Shown: positions 1 through 7,199, counted from the first letter of the stretch. The stretch is 22,541 bases of DNA from DATKYV01 sp035528275 (GCA_035528275.1 DATKYV010000034.1:1-22541); one strand, 5' to 3'. Translations and numbers: made by a program. The notes: generated by a model from the letters alone, not told the origin.

Positions 1-63
1 AGACCCTCCCCCCAACCCCCGACAGTTGCCAGTTCTCTTCCCTTCCCCCATAATCGCCGCAGA

Positions 64-1977
64 ATGAAATACGTGATTGTAGGAACCGCGGGGCACATCG
101 ACCACGGCAAGTCGGCGCTCGTCCAGGCGCTGACCGGGACCGACCCGGACCGCTGGGAGGAAGAAAAACGCCGCGGCATCACCATCGACCTTGGCTTCGC
201 TCACCTCGACCTCGGAGAAGACCTGCGCGTCGGCTTTATCGACGTTCCGGGGCACGAGCGATTCGTGAAAAACATGCTGGCGGGCGTGGGCGGCATCGAT
301 CTGGTCCTGCTGGTCGTCGCCGCCGACGAATCCATCAAGCCCCAGACTCGCGAACACTTCGATATCTGCCGGCTTCTGGGAATTTCCAAGGGCCTCGTCG
401 TCGTCACCAAGTCGGACCTTGTGGAGCGCGAAATATTCGACTTGGTGAAAATGGAGATCCAGGAATTCGTGAAAGGTTCTTTCCTCGAGGGCGCGCCGGT
501 GGTGGCGGCGAGCGCGCGCACCGGCGACGGCCTGGAAACCCTGAAGGCGGAATTGCGCCGCTTGAGCCTGGAAGTGGCCGCCAAGCCGGACCGCCTGCCC
601 TTCCGCCTGCCCATCGACCGCGCGTTTGTGATGAAAGGATTCGGCGCCGTCGTCACTGGAACGCTCATCGCCGGGGCCATCGAAAAAGATGCGGAGGTGG
701 AAGTCTTCCCTCTCGGCCGCCGGGTGCGCGTGCGCGGAATCCAGGTACACAACCAGCCAGCGGAGCGGGCCACGGCGGGGCAGCGCACGGCGCTGAACCT
801 GGCCGGCGTCGAAGCGCGCGAGCTCGAGCGCGGCATGGTGCTGGCACCCCCGGGAATGTTTCGAGCCGCCAGTCAAGTGGATTGTTCCTTGCATCTCCTT
901 CCTTCCGCGCGGACCTTGAAAAACCGGTCCCGCGTCCACTTTCATTGCGGGACGGCGGAGACTGTGGCGGAAATCGTTCTCTTTGACGTCAAGGAGCTGC
1001 CGCCGGGCGGACGCGCTTACGCGCAATTGCGCCTGGCGGCGCCCGGCCTGTTTCTCCCCGGTGACCGATTCATCATCCGGCAATTCTCCCCGGTCATCAC
1101 CATCGGCGGCGGAGTCATTCTGGACACTCTGGCGCCCAAACATCGCGCCGGCGACCCCGCGGTCCGCCAGTTTCTCGAAAATCTCGAACGAGGCGACGCC
1201 GCCGCCCGCCTGGAGCTTCTCGTCCAACAGGCCGGCGAGGCTTCGCCTTCCGATCTGGCAGCCAGAACCGGCTGGCATCCCGAGGAAGTCATGCGGGTGG
1301 CGGGCGAGTTGGAAGGGAAAAAGCGCGTCAGGATTTTGGGCCAGGTGCCCGGCCTGCTGGTCCACGCCGAACATTTCGAAACGTTCGCGCGGCGGGTCCT
1401 CGAGGCCCTCGGAAATTTCCACGCTGCGAATCCGTTGGTTGCGGGGATGGCGAAGGAGGAGCTGCGCGCGCGTTGCGTGCCCGGCCCGTCGCCGGAAGCC
1501 GAACCTTCCGCGCTCCTGTTCGGCGCGCTCCTTCAGGCCCTGGCCGGCGAGGGCAAGGTGGAGGTTTCCGGGGAAACGGTGAAGCTTTCAGGCCGCGGAA
1601 TTCAGATGAGTCCGCAGGAAGCCGCGGCCCGCGAGCAGATCAGCCGCGCCTTCGAGAACGCGGGCCTGGCGGTTCCGAGCGCCAAGGAAGTCCTGGCGAA
1701 GCTGAGCATCGACCGCGCCCGCGCGGAAAAGATCCTCCAACTTCTGCTGAAAGAGAAAACCCTGGTGCGCGTGGCGGAGGACTTGATCTTTCACCGCGCG
1801 GCTCTGGAACGCCTGCGCGAACTCCTGGCGCAGCGCAAGCAGCAGGATCCCAAGCTCAACGTCGCGGTGTTCAAGGAGCTCACCGGCCTGAGCCGCAAGT
1901 ACGCCATTCCCTTGCTCGAGTATCTGGACCGGGAGCGCGTGACGCGCCGCGTAGGCGAGGAGCGGGTCATCCTCTGA
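64..1977 (+). CDS. selB: Selenocysteine-specific translation elongation factor SelB
   Basis: SelB is a cytoplasmic GTPase that delivers Sec-tRNA(Sec) to the ribosome at UGA codons followed by a SECIS hairpin. The 637-residue protein shows the GTPase motifs in order: G1 GHIDHGKS (residues 10-17), G2 around GITIDLGF (38-45), G3 DVPGHE (60-65) and G4 TKSD (115-118). EF-Tu-like beta-barrel domains follow, with VVTGTL and an IGGG motif near residue 350. The C-terminal 270 residues look like the tandem winged-helix repeats that bind SECIS RNA. Length fits the family. The start has only a weak ribosome binding site, but the G1 loop begins ten residues in, so it is well placed. selA, selC and selD are not in the window; they may lie upstream. 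The gene converges with maf. Confidence 0.96.
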   Translation: MKYVIVGTAGHIDHGKSALVQALTGTDPDRWEEEKRRGITIDLGFAHLDLGEDLRVGFIDVPGHERFVKNMLAGVGGIDLVLLVVAADESIKPQTREHFDICRLLGISKGLVVVTKSDLVEREIFDLVKMEIQEFVKGSFLEGAPVVAASARTGDGLETLKAELRRLSLEVAAKPDRLPFRLPIDRAFVMKGFGAVVTGTLIAGAIEKDAEVEVFPLGRRVRVRGIQVHNQPAERATAGQRTALNLAGVEARELERGMVLAPPGMFRAASQVDCSLHLLPSARTLKNRSRVHFHCGTAETVAEIVLFDVKELPPGGRAYAQLRLAAPGLFLPGDRFIIRQFSPVITIGGGVILDTLAPKHRAGDPAVRQFLENLERGDAAARLELLVQQAGEASPSDLAARTGWHPEEVMRVAGELEGKKRVRILGQVPGLLVHAEHFETFARRVLEALGNFHAANPLVAGMAKEELRARCVPGPSPEAEPSALLFGALLQALAGEGKVEVSGETVKLSGRGIQMSPQEAAAREQISRAFENAGLAVPSAKEVLAKLSIDRARAEKILQLLLKEKTLVRVAEDLIFHRAALERLRELLAQRKQQDPKLNVAVFKELTGLSRKYAIPLLEYLDRERVTRRVGEERVIL

Positions 1978-1990
1978 CGCGTAACGCGTC

Positions 1991-2100
1991 GTGGGTGGTT
2001 GGTGGTTCGTTGTTGGTTGTTGGTCGCAGGTTGTGGATTTCCAATCCCTCCTTGTGTCCGACAGCAGACAACCCACAACCAACAACCCACCACCCACAAC
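1991..2100. repeat. Low-complexity inverted-repeat element between selB and maf
   Basis: The left part is built of GTTGTTGG/GTGGGTGG words and the right part (2071-2100) of the complementary CCAACAA/CCACCCAC words, so the 110 bases can fold into a long imperfect hairpin. It fills the gap between the convergent selB and maf ends. Just before it, GACGCG-TAA-CGCGTC (1976-1990) is a perfect hairpin that begins inside the selB stop codon. This looks like a dispersed word-type intergenic repeat; it might also end transcription from both sides, but no T-tract is present. Confidence 0.55.
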
Positions 2101-2116
2101 GGTCGCTGGAACGGAG

Positions 2117-2692
2117 TCATGTGCTCGAGCAAAGGAATGGCTTGAGAATATCGCCGACCCGCGCCACTGGCAGCCCGACCACATTGAAGTAGCAGCCTTC
2201 GATTCGCGTCACGAATCGCGAAGCAAATCCCTGAATGCCGTACGCTCCCGCCTTATCGAAAGGCTCGCCGGTGGCAAGGTAGTTCTGGATTTCTTCCTCA
2301 TCCAGGCGGCGGAAGGTGACCAACGTCGTCTCGTGTTGTTCCGCTTCAATACTCCCCGGCGCGCGAACCAGGCACACTCCGGTAATCACCCGATGCGTCG
2401 AGGCGGAAAGCTGCCGCAGCATGCGCGCCGCATCGTCCGCGCCCGAGGGCTTGCCCAGGATTTCCTTCCCCACCGCCACCACCGTGTCCGCGCCGAGGAC
2501 CAAGCAGCCGGAGGGCACCGACGCCGCGACATCCAGAGCCTTCTCGCGGGCGGCGCGCCGGGCGAAATCTTCCGGCGATTCGCCCGCGCCGACGGATTCC
2601 TCCACCCCGCTGGGCCGAACTTCGAAATCCAAGCCGGCGTTCTTCAACAACTCGCGGCGCCGGGGCGAAGCCGATGCGAGAATCAATCTCAT
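2117..2692 (-). CDS. maf: Maf-family nucleoside triphosphate pyrophosphatase
   Basis: Maf proteins hydrolyse nucleoside triphosphates (dTTP/UTP or modified nucleotides) to monophosphate and pyrophosphate, a house-cleaning role. The 191-residue protein starts MRLILASASPRRRELL, the family signature. It continues with the conserved acidic residue in GADTVV, the lysine of GKP, a TLVTFRRL strand and the YLATGEPFDKAGAYGIQG motif with the catalytic aspartate. An ATG 13 codons further upstream is in frame, but the fold begins at MRLILAS, so I take 2692 as the start. The gene is divergent from the DUF721 gene and convergent with selB. The YhdE-type dTTPase/UTPase subfamily is likely but cannot be decided by eye. 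Confidence 0.93.
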   Translation of the reverse strand: MRLILASASPRRRELLKNAGLDFEVRPSGVEESVGAGESPEDFARRAAREKALDVAASVPSGCLVLGADTVVAVGKEILGKPSGADDAARMLRQLSASTHRVITGVCLVRAPGSIEAEQHETTLVTFRRLDEEEIQNYLATGEPFDKAGAYGIQGFASRFVTRIEGCYFNVVGLPVARVGDILKPFLCSST

Positions 2693-2749
2693 GGAGTGGA
2701 GGATTATAGGCGGCGGTGATAACCCGCACAACCGGTTCCGCCCAACCTG

Positions 2750-2758
2750 TGCTAAACT
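2750..2758 (+). promoter_or_regulatory. Candidate extended -10 promoter for DUF721-gatC
   Basis: TGC-TAAACT is an extended -10 motif (TGN directly before a TATAAT-like hexamer), 41 bases before the DUF721 ATG, in the gap between the divergent maf and DUF721 genes. No good -35 is seen. An AAAGGG sequence about 5 bases before the ATG at 2800 is the ribosome binding site. Confidence 0.35.
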
Positions 2759-2799
2759 CTTGGCCTCTTCGCAATCATAAAAACTCCTGAAAGGGCGCC

Positions 2800-3288
2800 A
2801 TGGAAGAGATTGGAAAACTTCTGCCCGCGATTTTCAAGTCGCAGATTCGCCGCGCGGACCCGCCTCTGCTTGAGATCCTCACGCCGCTGTGGCCGCGCGT
2901 GGCGGGCAAAGCCATCGCGGAGTATTCGCGTCCCATCGTCTTTACCGGCGGGAGGTTGACGCTGGGCTGCTCGTGCCCTTGCTGGACGGCGCAGCTCCGG
3001 CAGATGAGCGAGGAGATTCGCGCCAAGATCAACGGCTTCCTGGGCAGCGCGATTGTCAAGACGCTGAAGGTTCGGCACGTCCCGGACCTCGCACCGCTGG
3101 AATCGGCTGGCGAGAAGCAAGCCGGCCGCGCCGAACCAGGAACGGAAGAACCCAGCCGGCCGGACGGCCCGCCGCCCGAAGGCTCTGGGCCGCAGGACGG
3201 CGCGGCGGAACTCGGTCCCGAGATTTCCGAAATTCTCGACCGCTCGTTCGCCAAGTATTTTGCGCGAAGAGGAAAGAGAGTGGACTGA
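2800..3288 (+). CDS. DUF721 / DciA-like protein
   Basis: A 162-residue protein of the DUF721 family. DciA, a member of this family, loads the replicative helicase in bacteria that lack DnaC or DnaI. Residues 1-95 hold the recognisable domain: an N-terminal helix with LLPAIFK, the W-x-x-V-A-G segment (LWPRVAGKAIAEYSRP), then a strand rich in hydrophobics (GGRLTLGCSCPCWTAQL) followed by a helix with MSEEIRAKIN. Residues 100-140 form a Pro/Gly/Glu-rich, probably disordered linker, and a short charged helix closes the protein. Its TGA stop overlaps the gatC ATG (TGATG), so the two are translationally coupled. The helicase-loader role is inferred from the family. Confidence 0.8.
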   Translation: MEEIGKLLPAIFKSQIRRADPPLLEILTPLWPRVAGKAIAEYSRPIVFTGGRLTLGCSCPCWTAQLRQMSEEIRAKINGFLGSAIVKTLKVRHVPDLAPLESAGEKQAGRAEPGTEEPSRPDGPPPEGSGPQDGAAELGPEISEILDRSFAKYFARRGKRVD

Positions 3289-3590
3289 TGGCGCTGACCG
3301 AGAAGGACGCCCGGTACGTCGCCGACCTGGCCCACCTGGAGCTGACCGAGGAAGAGGTGAAGAAGTTCTTGCCTCAGCTCGACTCCATCCTGGAATACAT
3401 GCAGAAACTGAACGAGCCGGACACCAGCCAGGTGGAGCCCATGGCCCAGGTGACCTACGCCGCCGCCGAGAATCCCGCGCTCCGCTCCGACGCGCCGCGC
3501 AAGACCTTTTCCCAGGACGAAGCCCTTGCCAACGCCCCGGAGGTGGGTGCGGGCTGTTTCAAGGTTCCCCTGGTCATCGAAAAAGAATGA
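3288..3590 (+). CDS. gatC: Asp/Glu-tRNA amidotransferase subunit C
   Basis: GatC is the small subunit of GatCAB, which converts misacylated Glu-tRNA(Gln) or Asp-tRNA(Asn) to the amide form; it wraps around GatA and stabilises it. The 100-residue product starts MALTEKDARYVADLAHLELTEEE, the classic GatC N-terminus. It continues with a QLDSILEYMQKLNEPDT helix and the PMAQV segment, and ends with the usual FKVPLVIE strand. The ATG at 3288 overlaps the upstream stop codon, with a GA-rich stretch as ribosome binding site. gatA follows after 149 bases that contain a double-hairpin repeat. Confidence 0.94.
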   Translation: MALTEKDARYVADLAHLELTEEEVKKFLPQLDSILEYMQKLNEPDTSQVEPMAQVTYAAAENPALRSDAPRKTFSQDEALANAPEVGAGCFKVPLVIEKE

Positions 3591-3620
3591 GCGAGTAGAT
3601 TCGGTAGTGGGGCAAATTGC

Positions 3621-3690
3621 TGTAGCGGCGCTCTCTGAGCGCCGGAAGTCGTTGAGAAATAAAATTCGGCGGTCAGAGACCGCCGCTACA
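3621..3690. repeat. BIME-like double hairpin between gatC and gatA
   Basis: The outer ends are a perfect 10-base inverted repeat, TGTAGCGGCG (3621-3630) and CGCCGCTACA (3681-3690). Inside are two hairpins: CGGCGCTC-TCT-GAGCGCCG (3626-3644) and CGGCGGTC-AGA-GACCGCCG (3667-3685), joined by an A/T-rich linker. The organisation resembles REP doublets (BIMEs). Similar GTAGCGC-bounded double hairpins occur at 7038-7087 and 7857-7912. Transcribed within the gatC-gatA unit, it could modulate gatA expression or RNA stability. Confidence 0.75.
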
Positions 3691-3739
3691 AAAAGCCAAA
3701 CTGGCCCACTGCCGTAGATTCCTGACCGTCGACAACCGC

Positions 3740-5188
3740 ATGGAACTGACGGCCCTCAGCATCGATCAAATCCGCGAACACCTGACCGAGCGAAAAATCT
3801 CGGCGGAAGAGCTGGTTCGCGCCCACCTTGACCTGATCGAGCGAAAGGACAAGGAGGTGAAGTCCTTCCTCTCGCTCTGTCCGGAGCGGGCGCTGGTGCA
3901 GGCGCGGCAGATGGACCGTCGCGTGGCGGCGGGCGAGCCGCTGCCCGCGCTCGCCGGAGTGCCGGTGGCCGTCAAAGACGTCATCCTCACCCACGGCGTG
4001 CGCACCACCTGTGCGTCGAAGATTCTGGAAAACTACATCGCGCCCTATGACTCCACCGCCGTGGCGCGCCTTGAAGCCGCCGGGGCGTCTGTTCTGGGCA
4101 AGACGAATTGCGACGAGTTCGCCATGGGCTCTTCGACGGAAAACTCCGGCTTCTTCCCCACCCACAACCCTCACGATTTGACGCGCGTTCCGGGAGGCTC
4201 GAGCGGCGGCTCGGCGGCCGCTGTGGCGGCGAATTTCGCTCCCGTGGCGCTTGGGTCCGATACCGGCGGCTCCATCCGCCAGCCCGCGGCGTTGTGCGGC
4301 ATCGTCGGCATGATGGGGACTTACGGACGCGTCTCGCGCTACGGCCTGGTGGCGTTCGCCTCCTCGCTCGACCACATCGGCCCGTTCGGCCGCTCGGTGC
4401 GCGACGTGGCGCGCGTTCTCGGCGTGGTTGCCGGGCGCGATCCCATGGACTCGACTTCCGCTGACGTTCCGGTGGGCGATTACGCGGCCAAGCTCACGGG
4501 CCAGGCGCGCGGGTTGAAGGTCGGCGTGCCCAAGGAATTTCTGGCGGGGCTCAATCCTCAGATCGGCGACAACATCCAGGCGGGAATCGACCTGCTGGCT
4601 AAAATCGGGTGCAAGATTGAAACCATCAGCCTGCCGCACACCGATTACGCCATCGCCTGCTACTACATCATCTGCACCGCCGAGGCGAGCTCGAACCTGG
4701 CGCGCTACGACGGCGTGCGCTACGGCTTCCGCTCGCCCCAGCACAGCGATCTGCGCGATATGTATCGCAAGACGCGCGACGGCGGCTTCGGCGCCGAGGT
4801 CAAGCGCCGCATCTTGCTGGGCACGCACGTGCTGAGCTCCGGCTACTACGACGCCTACTACCTCAAGGCGCAAAAAGTGCGCACGCTCATCACCCGCGAC
4901 TTCCTGGAAGCCTTCGACGACGTGGACATCATCGTCACGCCCACTTCCCCCATCCCCGCCTTCAAGCTCGGCGAGCGCGTCGACGATCCGCTGCAAATGT
5001 ACCTTGCCGATATTTACACCGTCACCGCAAGCCTGGCCGGGATTCCCGGCATCTCCGTCCCTTGCGGCAAAACCCAAGGCGAGCCGCACCTGCCCGTGGG
5101 AATGCAAATGCTCGCCAAACACTTCGACGAAGCCCGCCTCCTCCAAGTCGCCCACGCCTTCGAAGAAGCCGGGGGATTTGAAGGGTAG
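3740..5188 (+). CDS. gatA: Asp/Glu-tRNA amidotransferase subunit A
   Basis: GatA is the amidase subunit of GatCAB: it releases ammonia from glutamine and passes it to GatB, which amidates the mischarged tRNA. The 482-residue protein carries the amidase signature GGSSGGSAAAVAA (residues 152-164) and SDTGGSIRQPA (173-183). The Ser-cisSer-Lys triad fits K79 (in VAVKD), S154 and S178, the numbering I recall for well-studied GatA proteins. Length is normal and the C-terminal VGMQMLAKHFDEARLL segment is typical. There is no obvious Shine-Dalgarno sequence before the ATG at 3740, but no other start fits the fold better. gatB is absent here and must be elsewhere. Confidence 0.97.
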   Translation: MELTALSIDQIREHLTERKISAEELVRAHLDLIERKDKEVKSFLSLCPERALVQARQMDRRVAAGEPLPALAGVPVAVKDVILTHGVRTTCASKILENYIAPYDSTAVARLEAAGASVLGKTNCDEFAMGSSTENSGFFPTHNPHDLTRVPGGSSGGSAAAVAANFAPVALGSDTGGSIRQPAALCGIVGMMGTYGRVSRYGLVAFASSLDHIGPFGRSVRDVARVLGVVAGRDPMDSTSADVPVGDYAAKLTGQARGLKVGVPKEFLAGLNPQIGDNIQAGIDLLAKIGCKIETISLPHTDYAIACYYIICTAEASSNLARYDGVRYGFRSPQHSDLRDMYRKTRDGGFGAEVKRRILLGTHVLSSGYYDAYYLKAQKVRTLITRDFLEAFDDVDIIVTPTSPIPAFKLGERVDDPLQMYLADIYTVTASLAGIPGISVPCGKTQGEPHLPVGMQMLAKHFDEARLLQVAHAFEEAGGFEG

Positions 5189-5277
5189 CGGTCCGTCAGA
5201 TGACGCATCCCCATCGCCGCCTCGCGCATAGCACACCCGCGCCACGCGCCGCAGCGAACAGTATTTGGAAAAAGGAA

Positions 5278-5308
5278 CGCAAATATCGCCAAGATCGCGA
5301 TATTTGCG
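5278..5308. terminator. Perfect 12-bp inverted repeat downstream of gatA
   Basis: CGCAAATATCGC (5278-5289) and GCGATATTTGCG (5297-5308) are exact reverse complements around a 7-base loop. Read on the minus strand, the hairpin is followed by TTCCTTTTTCC, so it is best formed as a terminator in that direction, although no minus-strand gene is evident. In the gatA direction there is no T-tract. A protein-binding site is an alternative. Confidence 0.4.
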
Positions 5309-5595
5309 GCTCTCGGCGGCCCAAGATAATCTAACAAGCGCTATTGTAGGATTCGGCTCAAATCTAAAATAAGGACCAAGGGCACTTGGGCTTGTTTTAC
5401 AAACCTGAAACAAAGCACCCCGCGGCACCTACTCGGCGCCCGCCGCGCACGGCCGGATCTGCGTGAAGGGGATCGCAGACATCGCCAACAACTTGATGCC
5501 TGCACGACCCGGCGACCTGGGTAATTTCTGAAGTCCTGTATCCAACGCCTGCTTTTGAACTTTGGGAATGTTTTCCATCTATTCTCCCATGATTT

Positions 5596-5697
5596 CCACA
5601 AGATTCGTCTAATTTTGACAAGATTTCCACAATATGTTGTGGCAATCAAAAAAAGATTACCAAGTCTTGTGGTATGCTCTTGCTTGGACATGTCCAA
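5596..5697. promoter_or_regulatory. Candidate operator array upstream of the hicA-like gene
   Basis: Four copies of one hexamer occur: CCACAA at 5596-5601 and 5627-5632, and its complement TTGTGG at 5637-5642 and 5667-5672. The inner pair forms CCACAATATGTTGTGG, a palindrome with 6-base arms. Successive copies are 31, 10 and 30 bases apart, close to whole helical turns. The outer copies extend to similar words (CCACAAGATT and, reversed, CCACAAGACT). Twelve bases on is a perfect 14-base palindrome TTGGACATGTCCAA (5684-5697). A TTGCTT...GATAAA pair (5680 and 5701) could be a weak promoter straddling it. The function is inferred. Confidence 0.4.
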
Positions 5698-5876
5698 TGT
5701 GATAAATGCCGTAATGAGAAAGCGGGCTCTGAAAACGGGGCCTTTTCGAAAGGTCAATATTAATAGGCGGACGGGAACTCAACTCGATCACAAGCCTCTA
5801 TTGTTTCTTCCGTCCAGTCACCTCGCCTCTCACGTGCTCCCAGTGAATAGACGGGTTCTGTTGTTGGGACGGCCAA

Positions 5877-6140
5877 ATGGGAAGGAAACGGTATCCACCC
5901 TTAACACCAAACGACGTTGTCTCTATTGTGCGTGCTCTCGGTTTCGTATTTGACCGACACGTGGGCTCGCATGCCCATTATGAGCGCGCCGGGACAGCTG
6001 GAGAGCAGCGCCGAGTAGTGACCATAGACATGAACGAAAAAGAATTCGATGAAGGCCTTATGAAAAGCATGATCCGACAATCAGGAAGATCGCGGGATGA
6101 ATTCTATGGGGCCACAAAAAGAACTGCAAAAAAGATCTAA
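5877..6140 (+). CDS. hicA: HicA/YcfA-like mRNA interferase toxin
   Basis: The 87-residue protein matches the HicA (YcfA) family: small double-stranded-RNA-binding-fold ribonucleases that cleave mRNA. Visible features are an N-terminal helix (TPNDVVSIVRALGF), the core G-S-H motif at residues 30-32 with the probable catalytic His32 (GSHAHYER), the VVTIDM strand, and a C-terminal helix ending in MIRQSGRSRDEF, typical of the family. Length is normal. No Shine-Dalgarno sequence is clear before the ATG. Unlike usual hicAB operons, no antitoxin gene follows on the same strand; the nearest partner is the convergent HicB-like gene, 10 bases away stop to stop. It lies in the A/T-richer island, suggesting transfer. 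Toxicity is inferred. Confidence 0.85.
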   Translation: MGRKRYPPLTPNDVVSIVRALGFVFDRHVGSHAHYERAGTAGEQRRVVTIDMNEKEFDEGLMKSMIRQSGRSRDEFYGATKRTAKKI

Positions 6141-6150
6141 AGCGGGTCAG

Positions 6151-6567
6151 CTAGCAGTGAGAGAAGCGTATGCGAACAGTTTGATCATTGCGTGGCAGCA
6201 AATGTTTGGCTCGCCGTCCGGCCAGTAAGCTATGAATCCTATGGCTAGCGGCGCGCAAATGATATCGAAGCCTGTGCGAGAAAGGCGATAGGCGGGGAAC
6301 AAGTCCCCCGGTTGGTTTGCCGTTGTACACAGTCTCTAGGTACCCAAACATGGCCTCCTGTAACTTCCCAATGGCTTCTTCGACGGACTGTCCCTGCGAG
6401 ATCAGATCGAGGTCGATGCACTCTGCAAAATATCTGCCATTACGTGGGCCGTATGTGAAACATCGAAGCGCCACTTCTTCCCCACAGTGAGCGCAGACCA
6501 GTACCGGGACAGAGATTAATGGGCTGCCGCACTCAGGACAGTATCTAACTTCGGTCAGATTCGGCAT
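6151..6567 (-). CDS. Zinc-ribbon/HicB-like protein, possible antitoxin
   Basis: A 138-residue protein with two parts. Residues 10-28 hold CPEC...CAHC (Cys 10, 13, 25, 28), a zinc-ribbon. Residues 33-75 resemble the HicB partial RNase H fold: a strand with GRYFAECIDLDLISQGQS followed by the helix SVEEAIGKLQEAMFGYLE. The basic tail (residues 95-138) is rich in His and Arg. I chose the ATG at 6567 because AAGGA lies 6 bases before it and the zinc-ribbon starts directly after; an in-frame upstream ATG at 6645 has no such site. There is no visible ribbon-helix-helix or HTH domain. It may neutralise the neighbouring HicA-like toxin, but the convergent arrangement means separate promoters. The antitoxin role is tentative. 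Confidence 0.7.
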   Translation of the reverse strand: MPNLTEVRYCPECGSPLISVPVLVCAHCGEEVALRCFTYGPRNGRYFAECIDLDLISQGQSVEEAIGKLQEAMFGYLETVYNGKPTGGLVPRLSPFSHRLRYHLRAASHRIHSLLAGRRAKHLLPRNDQTVRIRFSHC

Positions 6568-7037
6568 AGCCAGTCCTTCCGTTGCTGTTAGATGCTGCAT
6601 GACCCCACTTAGACTCCGGAAAGATTGGCGAAGGGTCATTCCCAATCGGTCAGGGAACCGCCTTATATTCGGTCGTGATGGGAGCCACTTGCAGGTCTAA
6701 CTCCCGCACCCTCCGCGAAAAAGCTATTCAGTTTTGGATCATCACTCCCGCGAGGAACCTACAAGCTACTGACAACACTAAGCCGCTTCTCAATGACAGC
6801 ACGCAGCCCTTCGTGGTGTCAAGTAGTATTGTCTAGTGCCATGCAGGTCTATATGAATGCCTGTCAGCCAACCCATTCGTTCTGTGTCAAGTGCACATTC
6901 GCCTAAACTTGGGTGAAGGTGGCCATGTCGGCAGATTGCTGAACACAAACCACTTATAATTTTCTGTCTCACTGTTCTCACGGTTCGCCATGGTCTCACT
7001 GCGGGGTGCTAGCGTGGTGTTTGGGCTGGAAGACTGG

Positions 7038-7087
7038 GTAGCGCCCGCCAGCGGGCGGGCAAATGCCGGGCTAAAGCCCGGCGCTAC
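7038..7087. repeat. BIME-like double hairpin upstream of the 7218 gene
   Basis: Bounded by GTAGCGC (7038-7044) and GCGCTAC (7081-7087), exact inverted repeats. It contains GCCCGC-CA-GCGGGC and GCCGGGCT-AA-AGCCCGGC (7065-7082) stem-loops, joined by the short linker AAAT. It has the same organisation as the element at 7857-7912. Confidence 0.7.
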
Positions 7088-7181
7088 GATGGGAAGTTCA
7101 GAGTCAGAGGTCAAAGTCGAAGGTTTAAGGTTGAAAGTTGAAGGTGCAAAGCGGAGAGACCAGCCCGAATCTCACGCAGAA

Positions 7182-7199
7182 GCCCCGGCCTGCCGGGGC
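7182..7199. repeat. GC hairpin just before the ribosome binding site
   Basis: GCCCCGGC-CT-GCCGGGGC, 8-base arms and a 2-base loop. It ends six bases before the AAGGAGG at 7206-7212. Identical arms with an AC loop recur inside the gene at 8377-8394. It could restrict access to the ribosome binding site. Confidence 0.6.

Larger units (their letters stand above)
5189..5876. other. Long non-coding stretch with palindromes, no convincing gene
   Basis: I find no credible protein here. Open frames on both strands (for example 5341-5757 minus and 5555-5953 plus) have no recognisable domain and atypical composition. Base composition shifts to A/T-rich from about 5330. Structural items present: a GTCCGTCAGATGACGC hairpin-like motif right after the gatA stop (5191-5206), a perfect 12-base inverted repeat (5278-5308), four CCACAA/TTGTGG boxes (5596-5672) and a 14-base palindrome (5684-5697). 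Confidence 0.6.

Noticed and set aside
3686..5428. 580-codon minus-strand open frame opposite gatA
   Set aside because: Antisense shadow of gatA, rich in Arg/Val/His, with no family resemblance.
5591..5632. Two GATTTCCACAA words as possible DnaA boxes or an origin
   Set aside because: They differ from the TTATCCACA consensus, there are only two, and there is no dnaA/dnaN context; the mirrored CCACAA boxes suggest an operator instead.
5341..5757. Minus-strand frame of 138 codons upstream of the hicA-like gene
   Set aside because: Tryptophan/arginine-rich chance translation without domain, ribosome binding site or coding bias; the region is better explained by palindromic DNA.
5555..5953. Plus-strand frame of 132 codons overlapping the hicA-like start
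   Set aside because: No domain, and it would overlap a recognisable HicA-family gene in another frame.
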